In this document: positions 36,682 through 48,483 of the stretch, piece after piece
How positions within the stretch are numbered: the first letter of the stretch is position 1
Layout: each line of letters starts with the position of its first letter
Assembly: GCA_012934845.2 (NCBI GenBank)
Contig: WNNJ02000227.1
Span: 1 to 64,000 of the forward strand
DNA length: 64,000 nucleotides
Origin: Pomphorhynchus laevis
Taxonomy: Eukaryota > Acanthocephala > Palaeacanthocephala > Echinorhynchida > Pomphorhynchidae
Direction: 5' to 3'
Made by a program: the position numbers and the translations under genes
The notes under the pieces: generated by a model
The model's input: only the letters and a program-made list of their open reading frames with translations
Database searches by the model: none
What the model was told of the DNA's origin: nothing

Positions 36682-37854
36682 GTATATGAAATACCCTATT
36701 TAAATAAAATTTCCAAAAAATAGGGTACACAATTATCACTTTCGATGTTATAAATGTTATTTCCAATTATAATATACAGTTTCTTTAAGCTAGTTGTTTA
36801 ATTTAGCTCTACTTAGTTATATGTTCCATTGGATCTAAATATTAAGATCAACTTTTACGTAGAATATGGATATCTGTTTTCTTCTATAGTAAAAAGACGT
36901 GCCCTTATCGGACGTCACATGTTTTGTAAGATCAATATTTTGTATGAAACAATTTGAGAGATGACACATACTAGATTGTTTGCTTATATGCATCAAATAG
37001 TATTATTTTTCAAAATGTGTACTCAACATGATTAAAATTAAATGCACGATTTCTTTGATAATAGCCACCTAATATTTCTATTTTTCAATTGTGATTTTGT
37101 GGTTTATCATATGAAAATAAAGTAGAATTAACAAATATTATTATTGCGTCATAAACTGTGAAAATAACAAAGAAAATACCAAATTTAATAATAAATTTTA
37201 ATTGATATTCATTGACTTTCGCGTTTTCAATCGAAATTTTAAAGAATTCATATACACAAACTTTATAAAATTTCAGAAACAAATGTTACTTGTTTTATAA
37301 ATCAAATTCATATTATTGAATTTAATTCAATAATAAGATTATTGAACACAACTTTCAGTCGTGTTCAAAAATTCGGTAAAATCTTTATAATCTATCTAAT
37401 TGGCAGAATCAAAAAATATTGCTCCTGATTTTAGTTGTATTTTGAAGCAAAATTATTAAAGTGATTGAAATTGTTTGAAATATTCATTATACACGAATTA
37501 TATGCTGAAAGACTTAACGATTAAAAATTATATGTAATTGAGTATAAAATTATAAAATTATATATGTAATTAATTAAATATTAATTTTACATAATAAAGA
37601 AGTTTAATAAAAAGAAGTTTAATATTTTCATAAAAAAAGTTTTTAATCTTTTATATGTTTTCAAATAGTGGAGCAAAAGACGGAATGCAACTAAAAATGA
37701 ATTATATGTAAAATATAAAATTATAATTATTTTATTTATTAATTATATATAATATTTACACGGTTATAAACACACTGAAAACAGTAACAACAGTCCTAAT
37801 TATATTCATTTTATTTTTCAAAATAATATCAGATTTTAACTTATTTTTGTCTAG
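36682..37854. other. Intron G-H, nothing recognised
   Basis: AT-rich, short chance ORFs only. Confidence 0.4.
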
Positions 37855-37961
37855 ATGAGTACGTAATCGAAGAACTAAAACAGTTTCTACATTTGCTCGA
37901 GCTGACAAAAGGCGAAGATGACGAACTAGTCAAGGAATTATTAAAATTTCTCCAGGAAATG
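37855..37961 (+). CDS. Exon H: end of REM domain
   Basis: A 107-nt exon bounded by GTCTAG (ends 37854) and ATG|GTATTA. Entering with two bases of a split Asp codon left by exon G, it reads 'EYVIEELKQFLHLLELTKG' and 'DDELVKELLKFLQEM'. Together with the end of exon G this resembles the C-terminal REM helices (pattern LKxWIxxxxxDF then a LxEELxxFL helix). Phase 0 out, matching exon I. Too short to find alone; the phase match to exon G is the main support. Confidence 0.8.
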
Positions 37962-39220
37962 GTATTACAGGGCTTTTAACTGAAATAAATTCTAATAAAG
38001 TTAAAATATAAAATTAGCTTATTGAAACTACATTTACTATTGAAATAATATTAAATAAAATAAAACCGAAACTTTAACATTATCAAAACGGTAATTATGT
38101 CTTTAATTTTTATATTTATACTCTTTGTTTTAAATTTTACCCATTGTATGAAATACATTTATTGATGTCTTTCATATTACAAGTAAATGACATTGCCACA
38201 AACGATGTAAATTATTGGAAACAAATATTACAAAAACCGTTTTGATATAAATATCACTCGTACTGTCAGCTGGTGCATCAAAAACGTTACTCATAAACCC
38301 CTATATATAGTGTCTCTTTATGGTAGAGTTATTATCGTAGATCTATGTAGCAGATCTACTATGTAGCTCTTCTACATATAGTAGAAAGCATGGCCCCCGA
38401 AATTTTACAATTGATTTAGCATTTATTTCACATTATAATTCACCTTATAAAACTATCTAAGTGCTTTAGATATTTCAAAACCGCACCTATAATCTTTTAG
38501 CAAGCAGCAAAAAAGCTGCTTGCCAAAAAAAATGTTTTAATATTAAATTAAATATTATTAAATATTATTAAATATTTAATATTAAATTTATTTATTCTCT
38601 CTAATATTTAATATTTGGTCTTAGATTTATCAGGATATTTACAATATGCTGTAATTTTTATTTAAAACCAAACTCTTTTTTATGCTATTTGGATATTTCC
38701 CAAATTTACATATTTACAAAGAGATTACCGAATCTAACAACATATATTATATCTAACTGTAAAACCTTAATTATGACCAAATTGCATTCATAAAGTTAAA
38801 TAATTAAAATTTAATAAAAACTTTAATAAAGATACTTCTTATTTCTTTTCATTCACGGTTCCTGAAGCATCTCGCACTGACTTTTGCACGATCAGCTCAA
38901 TCGTGCGTCGTTGGAATTTGCACAATTTGTTAAATAATATTGGATGTTATGTTATTATACTATAACCGTGCATCATTCATGAAATTCCAAATAAATTTAC
39001 AGTTGATCATTATTTTGACTCAATTATAAAATACCAAATTATATTTTAGCATAATAAAGATATATTAACATATATGAAAACTAAACTATATGAAATAAAC
39101 CGTTTTAAATGAAATAATTCATTTAACCTACACTTTTTTACTTAAAATTTCGAGTAATAGTGTTTAGCTACATTCGAATTTTTTTTAATTAAAATTGAAA
39201 GATGTAATACTTTAATTTAG
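37962..39220. other. Intron H-I, nothing recognised
   Basis: AT-rich. An imperfect inverted stretch with GTAGATCTA and TAGATCTAC-like words lies near 38336-38385. Confidence 0.4.
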
Positions 39221-39289
39221 TACCAAGAAACTAATGCTGACTTTAATGCCTCTCACGACAGCTCTGATATGCATTCATGTTACTTGGAG
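39221..39289 (+). CDS. Exon I: 23-residue linker exon
   Basis: A 69-nt exon between TTTAG (ends 39220) and GAG|GTATTT, phase 0 on both sides. It encodes 'YQETNADFNASHDSSDMHSC' plus three residues, an acidic linker without a domain. Being a multiple of three, it could be skipped. The intron to exon J would be only 68 bp. Confidence 0.6.
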
Positions 39290-39357
39290 GTATTTTAGAA
39301 TAACATAAGCTCGTTTGACATATTATTGTGAACAATATCTAAATTCTATATCTTTAG

Positions 39358-39451
39358 CTATCCCGGCAAGTTTTATCCAAACAACTTATTTGCTCCAAAG
39401 AGGAATCAGCCACACTAACTGCAATTCATTCAAAGATTGTTCAATTAGAGA
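39358..39451 (+). CDS. Exon J: FERM F2-like helix pair
   Basis: A 94-nt exon (CTTTAG ends 39357; donor GAGA|GTATGT) in phase 0, leaving in phase 1. The 31 residues contain 'SRQVLSKQLICSKEESATL' followed by 'TAIHSKIVQLE'. This is the pattern of the F2 lobe of FERM domains (xxLLxGxLxCSxEEAxxLAALxxQxE). The phase-1 end is completed by TG of exon K to give Met. Confidence 0.75.
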
Positions 39452-41684
39452 GTATGTTAAAGACAATTATTTTCATTGATTTTTATTAAAAAAAATGAGA
39501 GTAAAAATTCCAATGACAAACTTTAATTATAGCAAATAGCATTCATAAAGTTTAAAAGTTAACATCTTTCAACACAGAATAGTAGCTTGTCATCTATGTG
39601 TATGAAATCTTTCAAATTTCTCAAAGTCGATTGCTTTAAAACGATTTCGCAGTAACTTATACAATCACGTACTACATTGTTCGGTATTTACACAATAAAA
39701 TTTACACGATTTAAAAATGATGTCAAATAAAAATTAAATAATTAAATAATAAAATTTTAAATAATAATGAAATCTGCAATTGCAGAACAAGACTTCTGTA
39801 ATTGCAAAAGTCTTAATTTTGATAAAATAAATGAGCATATATGCACTCTAGAATTAATTGAAAATAGTGAATTAAGGAAGATGATACCAAAAGGGTATAA
39901 ATAATAAAAAAAGTCAATATAAATATTAATAAAAGTCAATTTTAATGAATAGAATAATAAATAACATACGATATATATAAGAATAACGGTTAGAGGTTAT
40001 ATGAAACATTATAGAAAACAGAATGCAATTGCAAAATTCTTAATTTTGATAAAATAAATGAACATATATGACTCATAATCTAGAATTAATTGAAAATAGT
40101 GAATTAAGGATAATGCTATCATTTTTCAAAATACTACACAATTTGTTAATCAAAATTGGATATATTACACAGTATGACTTGATTTTATAAATTGACTTTA
40201 GATAAAATTATTTTCAAAAGCCCGTTCATATTTTCAACGATTCAGCAGCTATTATCTAAATAATTTAATCAAGTCAGTTATCATGAATCGCATATAGACA
40301 ATATTTTATCAATACACATTAAATCCACTTTAATCAAATATTAACGTATTGGACCGTTGTTTACTCAGCACATCCGTGCACCACCAAATAAAATATAAAC
40401 CAAATATTAGATCAAATATTAATCACATATTCACGTTAATCAAATATTCATCTTTAATAAAAAAATTTATATATTTAATTACACGTCAATTAAATATATA
40501 TATAATCATGCATTAACAACACAGTTTAAAATTGCTATTTGATTCAAGTCATCAAAAGGTACACGTGCTTTTTCACAATTTCTTCTAGATCAGTGAATAA
40601 ATAAATGTCACTCATATAATAATGATAATATCTTTAATTTCATTTATAATACATCTAAATTTTAATTAAAATGCATCCACATAAACATTTCTTAAATTAA
40701 TAAATGTATGAGAAAGGTTCCATTTTATTGAAAAGACGTGTCTAAGATTTTTGCATCATTATAACAAAAGTTACAAATATAACACGATAAAGAAACCAAA
40801 TAGAGCAGAATTACTCACTGCAAATGTGCACGGATGCACGTCATATGAATTGGCGTGTGGTAGATTGTGCATTTCTCCACTTGGATTGCGTTTACACCGA
40901 TGTTTTAAGGATTCTAGTTGAGTTTCAATACTGTAGATTGTAAATTACTGAAATTTTTAATAAACTCCTCTATACGCGGAATCCCAAGCATATCACTAAC
41001 TAGAGAACTACAAGGAACACGTTGTGCCAAAACGGCTACAACTTTTGAAAGATCATTTGGTGAAATACCTAGTGTCCACTTTACAAATCACATGCATTTA
41101 TCTGTATGAGAAAGTTGACAGCTTTTAAATTAACCCAGAAAGCTTATATTTCGTAGGTGAAAATAGGAAGCAGCATGACTCTAAAAATCTAAGGGCTCCC
41201 TTAAATAAATTGAGAACCTATGCTAAGTCATAATCGAAAAAGATGATCATTATCGCTAAGATAACTAGAACATTATCGCTAAGTCATTAGCGCAAGAACA
41301 CAAACCAGAACAAAGTATAACCTACGCGCTAACAATCGTAGAAACGACTTAAGAAAGAAATAAATAACAGCTGATGGCGCTGTGACTCACATGGTGGAAA
41401 ATCTAAAACACAAGATGCAAACTGTCATATGCGATATTCTATGATAAATAAGAAATCCAATTTACTTTTAAATTTTGTGAAATAGAATTTGGTAAATTTC
41501 TTCAAAAATTTAGGTCAGAGAAATTTGGTAAATTTCTTTGGCCCTGCTACCTGCTTTAAAAATATTAATTTTAAATGAAATTAATAACTTCTTAATTAAC
41601 TTGATTAATTTTTTATAATTTTGAAGTGAATTGTAAACAAAAAGCTATTAACTTATTGTTTAATTCTAATAATTATGTTTACAG
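39452..41684. other. Intron J-K with PLE scraps and an unassigned fragment
   Basis: Two related + strand pieces (about 39800-39880 and 40035-40125) share AAATAGTGAATTAAGG and ATGAACATATATG with the PLE copy at 44.53-44.60 kb, so they are PLE scraps. A word at 40346-40385 repeats one at 12495-12530 in reverse. An unassigned degraded coding stretch lies on the - strand at 40816-41076. Confidence 0.5.
40816..41076 (-). pseudogene. Unassigned degraded coding fragment
   Basis: On the - strand one frame reads 'WTLGISPNDLSKVVAVLAQR' and 'VPCSSLVSDMLGIPRIEEF', then a stop. A neighbouring frame continues with 'ETQLESLKHRCKRNPSGEMH' and 'NLPHANSYDVHPCTFA' up to a donor-like GTGAGT. Composition and residue patterns look protein-coding and unlike the AT-rich intron, but I do not recognise the family. 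One frameshift separates the two parts. It could be the remnant of a host gene duplicate, part of a nested antisense gene, or an unfamiliar transposon. Confidence 0.4.
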
Positions 41685-41890
41685 TGAACTGCTCTAATCG
41701 TACATCAGTAAACGGATATGAGTCGACTGGTGATATTCATTCGAATGACGTCTGTCTTAATCTGTGCCCATTCATATGTCGATGCAAGCGCGTTGATAAT
41801 TTCCTTACGCAGATAGGTGGATATCAAAACGTTGTTACAAAAAACAAGTTGAAAGGATGGAAGTCAGAAAATTTCCAACTTATGGTTGAC
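41685..41890 (+). CDS. Exon K: FERM-like F2 region, continued
   Basis: A 206-nt exon (TTTACAG ends 41684; donor GAC|GTTAGT), phase 1 in, phase 0 out. It encodes 'NCSNRTSVNGYESTGDIHSN', 'DVCLNLCPFICRCKRVDNFL' and 'KNKLKGWKSENFQLMVD'. Cys-rich, but the spacing does not fit a known zinc finger. By position between F2-like and F3-like parts it would form the rest of the F2 lobe. Assignment depends on its neighbours. Confidence 0.7.
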
Positions 41891-43555
41891 GTTAGTATTT
41901 GTAGTTACAAAAGTACTTCACTGACCAGATTTCACATATGACTATTTTATTAAATTAATAATTTGATTATAAATTTATATTTTTATCATGTTATTCAGCT
42001 TAGCTATAAAATAAGTTTTAATTATTTTTTAATTCTTATCTAGGTAATACAAAAATATTTTTAAATTATTAGATTATTATAAAACAGTTTTTAAAATTTT
42101 TATTAAATAATATATCAATTATTTTAAAAGGAAGTCATTAGTGTTTTTATTTTTACGTTTTTCAATATTTTAAGAATATACAAAACAATTTGTATTTATT
42201 CCCTCTGCTCGCCGTTAGTACAGCACATCAGACATTGTGCTGTTATTCTTGCAGATATTTGCAGTCCTAAAAATTATGAATTAATTTTAATTATTTAAAA
42301 ATTGTGAATTTTTATGAATTTTTATTTCTGACATTTGTATTATTCTTACAAAATAGTGAATTCGATTAATAAACTGAGTCTACGTATTTTGTACTAAATA
42401 TAAATTTAAAGATAAATAATTTAGATTTATATTAAGGCAAAATCGTTTTAAAACTCAATTGAATTGATTATAGATGACCCGATTAAAATCAATTTATCAC
42501 AATTTATTAACCGATAGTTAAGATAAAGGTAATCTGTTATTTATTCAAGTTTCGAACATATTTCTCAACCCAATATAGCAGCAGGGCCAATTACAATCTA
42601 ATAATGCATTTCTTAATTAGATATTTTTCTAGAGTATATTCATTTGTAATAATTAGATCTTTTTCTACCACAGAGTATATTCATTTGTAACAACTTTCAA
42701 AAGTTTAAATTTATTTTGATTTTTATGATATTTTGAAAAGTATTTGAAAAGTTAAAAAGAATTTTAAGAATTAAAATGGAATTTTTAAATTAATTTTTTG
42801 AATCGATTAACATTATCATATTTAAAAATTATAATATCAGATAATAATCGGCAATTCGTAACTAAAAATTGGATATCAATCGAATTTAATTAAAAAAGAC
42901 AATCAAATTGCAAAAGAAATTACTATTCTATGAATATACTATGAATTATTAATTATGACTTTTTTAACAGAAACTTGATAATTTTAATTTAATCTTTTAA
43001 TAATTTAATCGTTATAGTTTAACGTGTATTTATACAATCATATTCATATGGAAATATATTAGCCTTTAAAAATCCTGTTTATACTTATCTATTATTACGA
43101 TTTAAAATTTTCTATAAAAATTTGGATGATACATTTTTAATTCCTAAAGGCCGACAGCAATACCCCACAATTCGCAAGTGCTTTGTTATTTAAAGTGCCA
43201 TGTTACTTACATGTTACAATAAATGGGCAAAAATTTGCGTCTTCGACCTTTGATACACGTTTACCATATTTTTCTATTTTACAACTTGAGTGGTAACAAT
43301 AGTGGGACTGAGGATTTCCAGGGCAATATGATCAAGCAAAATTGTTTAATGTACATATGTCTACAAGAGGCATCTCCGTTAAATCACCAAGCAACCCCAA
43401 CATTCAATATCTACTCGCGCGTTCCTATATCTTGTCGTGGTCATTTGTTTTCAAATTTTATGTCATTGGGGACGTGCAATATTTTTTTAATTTTTAGTGT
43501 ACTGAATCTAAGTCAATCCATAATTAACATTATTTTAAGTTATACAATTCTTTAG
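41891..43555. other. Intron K-L, nothing certain
   Basis: Mostly AT-rich. A less AT-rich patch at 43170-43480 is open for 110 codons on the + strand, but no domain was recognised on either strand. Confidence 0.4.
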
Positions 43556-43705
43556 AAAATGACAAGACGCATCGAAAGTCTTTCGTTTAGCAATGACAGT
43601 CAAAAAATGAAGGAATTTTATATTCGTGTCGTTAGAAGTCTAGCTTCCTATGGTGCGTGGATTTTTAAGGTCAAAGAAATAAGGAACACAAGAACACACA
43701 GGAAG
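43556..43705 (+). CDS. Exon L: FERM F2-F3 junction
   Basis: A 150-nt exon (CTTTAG ends 43555; donor AAG|GTTTGC), phase 0 both sides. It encodes 'KMTRRIESLSFSNDSQKMKE', then 'FYIRVVRSLASYGAWIFKVK' and 'EIRNTRTHRK'. The second string is a very recognisable FERM signature: in talin, merlin and related proteins F2 ends with a 'YLxxxxxLPxYGxxFFxVK' strand-helix and passes into the F3 strand. FERM domains bind membrane phosphoinositides and receptor tails. Confidence 0.85.
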
Positions 43706-44210
43706 GTTTGCGTTAAAATTTACGTTAAGGTATTGTGTAAATTGATAAGTGTAAAATTCTAATCCTATAATCGATTTAAATTTTTTTGGTCTGATAGGTA
43801 ATAATAGGGATCATAACTTTATTATATAACACAATATTATTTAAGTAAATACATTTTCGAAATAAGTTTTTTACAAACAGATTACATTTATGTTAAATAA
43901 AGTTAAATAAATATAATAGCTATAATATAATATTGATATTGCTATTATAATATAATACTAATATATATTATTATACTAATATTGGCTCTTATTAATATAA
44001 TAGCCAATATTATTAATTAATAATTTATTAATCTGATTGGTTATAACAGATCATAGCATACATAACATAAATAATTTAGGATAATAATAATCAATTTATA
44101 AATAATTTCGTACTAATTTTGCAATTTATAATAACTTATAAATTATTTAATTATAATTAATAATTTAATTATAAATTATTAATTATTAAACTCATAAATT
44201 ATTTAATTAT
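43706..44210. other. Intron L-M, AT-rich
   Basis: Simple A/T-rich tracts, nothing recognised before the PLE copy. Confidence 0.4.
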
Positions 44211-44218
44211 TTAACAAA

Positions 44219-45290
44219 TTATTTAATTACTAGCTTTATAAATATATTTTTTATATAACAGCGACTTGTAATAATTGTTTCTAATCTAAAATCACTACGT
44301 TCATATGCTGTGTTTATATTTAAATCATTATAATTTGCCTCTTTCATTAGTATATCATAATAAAGCTGTTTGTATGTGAAGACAAAGTTATTACTAGCTT
44401 TATCAATAGTTGTTATTATATAGTTATCCTTTAATTTAGTAAGTTCTTTATACATATCTTTATTAATTTTATCTTAGTTTTCCAAATGTTTATCTTAGAT
44501 ATATTCGAGCTTTCACTATTAATCAGCTTATTGCGTTTCCCTTAATTCACTATTTTCAAATAATTCTATATTATGTGTACATATATGTTCATATATTTTG
44601 CATGTATTTTTGATGGTTTGATTTTTGTTAGATAGGCGTTATAATTATTATAACATATATATGTATATCTTTTTCCGAATATAAGATTAATTAATTTTAC
44701 TAACGCTTCTTTAATATCTACTAAACCTAGATTTGTATAAAGCGTACTAAAATCGTATGTATTTATATTTTGAAAATTTATTCCTTTTGTCTGTTCTAAA
44801 AATTCTTTTGTAGAATTAATACTGAAATAGTGTTTTATACCAGTATTAATTTCGATTACCTTGCAATATTTTTTAAAATGTGCTTTAATTACTTTAAGTA
44901 TTTTATTCATATAGACAGAAAGTGGTTTTAATGTACATTTAAACGCACTACATATGAACCTAGGTTTTATTGGATTTTTATGTAATTTTGGATTCCAATA
45001 TAATATAGGTATAGTTTTATTATCTAATTCAACCTTTATACCCTTTTTATCCATTATAGAACAGTGACTTGTAATAATTGTTTCTAAACTCAACTCACTA
45101 CGTTCATATGTTGGATTTACATTTAAATCATTAGAATTAACCTCTTTCATTAGTATATCATAATAAAGCTTTTTGCATATGAAGACAAAGTTATTACTAG
45201 CTTTATCAATAGTTGTTATTATATAGTTATCCTTTAATTTAGTAAGTTATGCATATCTTTATTAATTTTATCTTTCCTTTTATAATTGTT
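44219..45290 (-). mobile_element. Penelope-like element, tandem partial copies
   Basis: On the - strand from 45290: 'LKDNYIITTIDKASNNFVF' and 'CKKLYYDILMKEVNSNDL', then an open stretch of 194 codons (45150-44566) with 'MDKKGIKVELDNKTIPILYW', 'NPKLHKNPIKPRFICSAFKC', 'NTYDFSTLYTNLGLVDIKEA' and 'KRYTYICYNNYNAYL'. Near 44530 the sequence returns to the element's start: 'KLKDNYIITTIDKASNNFVF' recurs at about 44430-44371 and 'LLYYDILMKEANYND'-like words follow. Two N-terminal regions thus lie head to tail, an arrangement known for PLEs. RT motifs B and C are absent here. Confidence 0.85.
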
Positions 45291-45299
45291 TGTTATTTT

Positions 45300-45796
45300 C
45301 ATTTTCATGTGCATTAATAGTAAATTATGCACAGCAAAAGTAAAATATAAAATATTACAAATAAATAAAATAATGGTTGTTGTAATCCATATTTTAAAAG
45401 ATATTAAAATGTTAAATTAATATAGTCTTATATAATATTTATAAATGACTATATTAATTTATATTTATAGTCTTATATAATATATTTATGCATTTATAAT
45501 ACATAAATATTTTTTATTTATAATATAATATGTAGATAATTATAATATCTAATATATAATTATATATATGATAACGTATATAAACATAATATATATGGTG
45601 TATATAATAAAATATATATGATGTATATATCATAGAAGTTTTTACGAAAATTCAAATTTTCCGCATATTTTTAAGACATTTTTCTTCAATTAGGTGATTA
45701 GGATATCACATAACCGGTGCTCTCTCATTATTTTTATATTGTTTTTCTATTAATTTCATTTTTAATTCAAATTGTATTAAATTTCACTTTTTTCAG
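45300..45796. other. End of intron L-M
   Basis: Very AT-rich with TATATA tracts, then the acceptor TTTTTTCAG ending at 45796. Confidence 0.4.
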
Positions 45797-46357
45797 ATAA
45801 ATCGAATACTGTCGATTCGCAGTGATAAGATTTTCCTTATTAGTACTCGCAGTGGGATAGTTGTTAGAAAAGAAAATGTATCTGACCTTCGAAAATGGTT
45901 TTATCATGGAAATTCGTCTGACTTAAACCGTAAAAAGCTTACCCTTATGTTTAATTTAAGCGAGTGGCATCTTTATGTCGACAAATACGACACAATACAA
46001 GCTATCGCAATCAATCTATGGAAAATTGCTAACATAGATGATTTTAGCAAAAAGTATGATCATAACATTGTATGCATACTTGGTTCCCAGCAAAATATTC
46101 ACGACCAACTTGTTAGCAGGCAATCATCAAACTGTCACGAATATCTAATAATGAAGAAATTGGTGCTTTTTCCTGAAGAACTTGCAATGCTAATAACGGC
46201 ATCCGATCACCAACTATTTATGAACGTTTCCCCTTTGCAGTACATGCGCTTTCTCAGTCTACAACAGCCGAAACTAAACAGTAGGCATGTATCCAACAAA
46301 CTAATAAATTCCAAACGGAAATATGCCATCAACGATTTATTAAACAGATTTAATGAG
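45797..46357 (+). CDS. PLCE1: Exon M: FERM F3 lobe and start of RasGEF (CDC25) domain
   Basis: Encodes 187 residues, phase 0 both sides. The first 80 residues are a PTB/PH-like FERM F3 lobe: 'INRILSIRSDKIFLISTRSG', 'NVSDLRKWFYHG', 'KLTLMFNLSEWHLYVDKYDT', ending in the helix 'IQAIAINLWKIANI'. After a linker comes the start of the CDC25 domain: 'YLIMKKLVLFPEELAMLITA', 'SDHQLFMNVSPLQYMRF', and 'YAINDLLNRFNE' leading into exon N. The family pattern is 'DPxELAxQLTLxDxxLFxxIxPxEfl' then 'LxxMxxRFNxxSxWV'. CDC25 domains exchange nucleotide on Ras or Rap GTPases. Assigned to PLC epsilon through the downstream PH exons. Confidence 0.88.
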
Positions 46358-48359
46358 GTACTTGAAATTATATCATTGCGAATTAGCTTAGATAATTTAA
46401 TAATTCACAATGGAATTCATCCATTGGAACGTTCGAAAGTGAATCATGCATTATGTTAATTATTTATAGTGAATTGATGTATTGTAAATCATCTACAGTC
46501 TTAAACAACTTAAATTGTATAAAGTTTTATAAAAACAAATTTAACAGCTGCAGTTATGAATGCAATTTCAAAAATAATTTTCTTAAATTGATAAAATACA
46601 CGGAAGAATTTAAAAGTACATTTTTGAAATGTTCATTTAAATAAGATGACATTATAAATGTTTAGATTTATTGTAAAGGTTTTGAAATTATATAATTTCA
46701 AAATTATATAAATTTAAGATTTAAATTATAATATAAATAAAAATTATAATTTTAAAATTATAATTTTAAAATTATAGAAAGGTTTTGAAATTATATAATA
46801 CATTAGATTTGCAATTATTCAATCCACGTAAGATCGTGGATTGAATAATATCAATAGGAACAATGATATTAGGCGGTTTAAAAACTTTTGTTTTAAGACC
46901 ATACAAATAAACCGCATATAACAACGCGTTTATTCTGAAATCATATCTCTATCTAACACAAGATGTATTTTGTTTTAAATTTGATATATTAACGATTAAA
47001 TTTGAGTTTTCATCAATATGAATTTATTTTCAAAAATGTCGAGTTATTTTCACTTTAAAAATTTATCCATAAGTATATTAAAAACACTAACGAATATTTT
47101 AAGAACTTTTGTAATAATTTGGAATAAACAAGTGAACGAATTTACATATTTTATGTTGCATTGAATTTTTAAAAAACATTGCTGTCCTGTTAGATACTAG
47201 ACTCAGTACCTTTACCAAATATATCAGCAGCAATACATGCGATGTATTTCTTTCCAAGTGATATCGTCATTTAAGGTAAAGTCATTTATTCATTTATGCC
47301 TATCATTTAGCATTTCCTGTTTACATAATTTTATTCAAAAGCTATTTATTACAATTTTTTGATAATTTTAAATTTGTTTTTTATTTCATATAAAAATGAA
47401 ACTTTTATATTCGATTTCATTTTTGTTTCAAATATTTTTATTTAAATTGTGCATTAAATATTTTTATTTAATTTTTGCTTCAAATATCGTTATTTCATTC
47501 TTGATCAAATATTACGTTATTTATAATGTATTTTGTAGCGGCCAATATCCGTCTGATAACAAAATTGCAAATCTTCCAAATATTTGTAGTTTACAATCTT
47601 TTATCGCTATTGTATGTATGATATTGTGGCATTTATTTATCATTTTTATATCAAATAGCTAAATAATTATTAAATGATAAAATTAATTGAATAGAATATA
47701 CTGGATGTACAGATTCATAATTTTAGCAATTTGTTAAGTTTTAAAGATCCCTTTATAGTACTAAAATAACTAATTTTGTAATTAATTTGTTTTATTAAGA
47801 TGTTCGAATATTAAAACGTTTCAATTATATCGTTTGATTAACAAAAGAATATCAGTAATTTTTAAAATTACCACATTATTGCTTTGTATAAGTTTTACAG
47901 GTCGATGTAAACTTTATACACAAGTCAATGTGTCAAAACCCAACATAATATGTGCCCTAAAATATTTGATAATTTAGAATTTATAGTTGAGATTTAATTT
48001 AAACGTAATTTATATAGTTAATAATTAATAAATTTTTGAAAATTTTTATTCTCGGACAAAAACACACATCACCTTTAGAAGAACAGAGGCTATTATATTT
48101 TTTCTTTAACAATTATTATTGTGTTATTCATGACAATTTTAAGATTATCAAGGAAATATTATGTCTTAGCAATGTTAAAAACTATAGTAATGTTAAATCT
48201 TCAAAAATAATTTAATTGTCATTAGTTAATGTTTTAATAAAATGCAATATAAAACGAACTTTGTTGAATGTAGATCAGTGACACAACTCATCCGCACATG
48301 TTCATTAAAATGACAAACTTTGAAAATATTTGTAAAACAATTCGTTAATGCCATCTATG
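46358..48359. other. Intron M-N, first part
   Basis: AT-rich, nothing recognised before the 3' end of LINE copy 2. Confidence 0.4.
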
Positions 48360-48483
48360 ATAATAAAAAATTTCTTAGATAAATAACTTAACAACCACTA
48401 AAAATAACTAAAAAAGAGACAGTTGAAAAACAACAGTTCAAGACCAACAAGGAAAATCAAAATGTTCAGTCTTCACGATATTG

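Noticed and set aside
43223-43555. 110-codon + strand ORF before exon L
   Set aside because: No domain, and the exon L acceptor (CTTTAG at 43555) falls at its end, so it is intronic.
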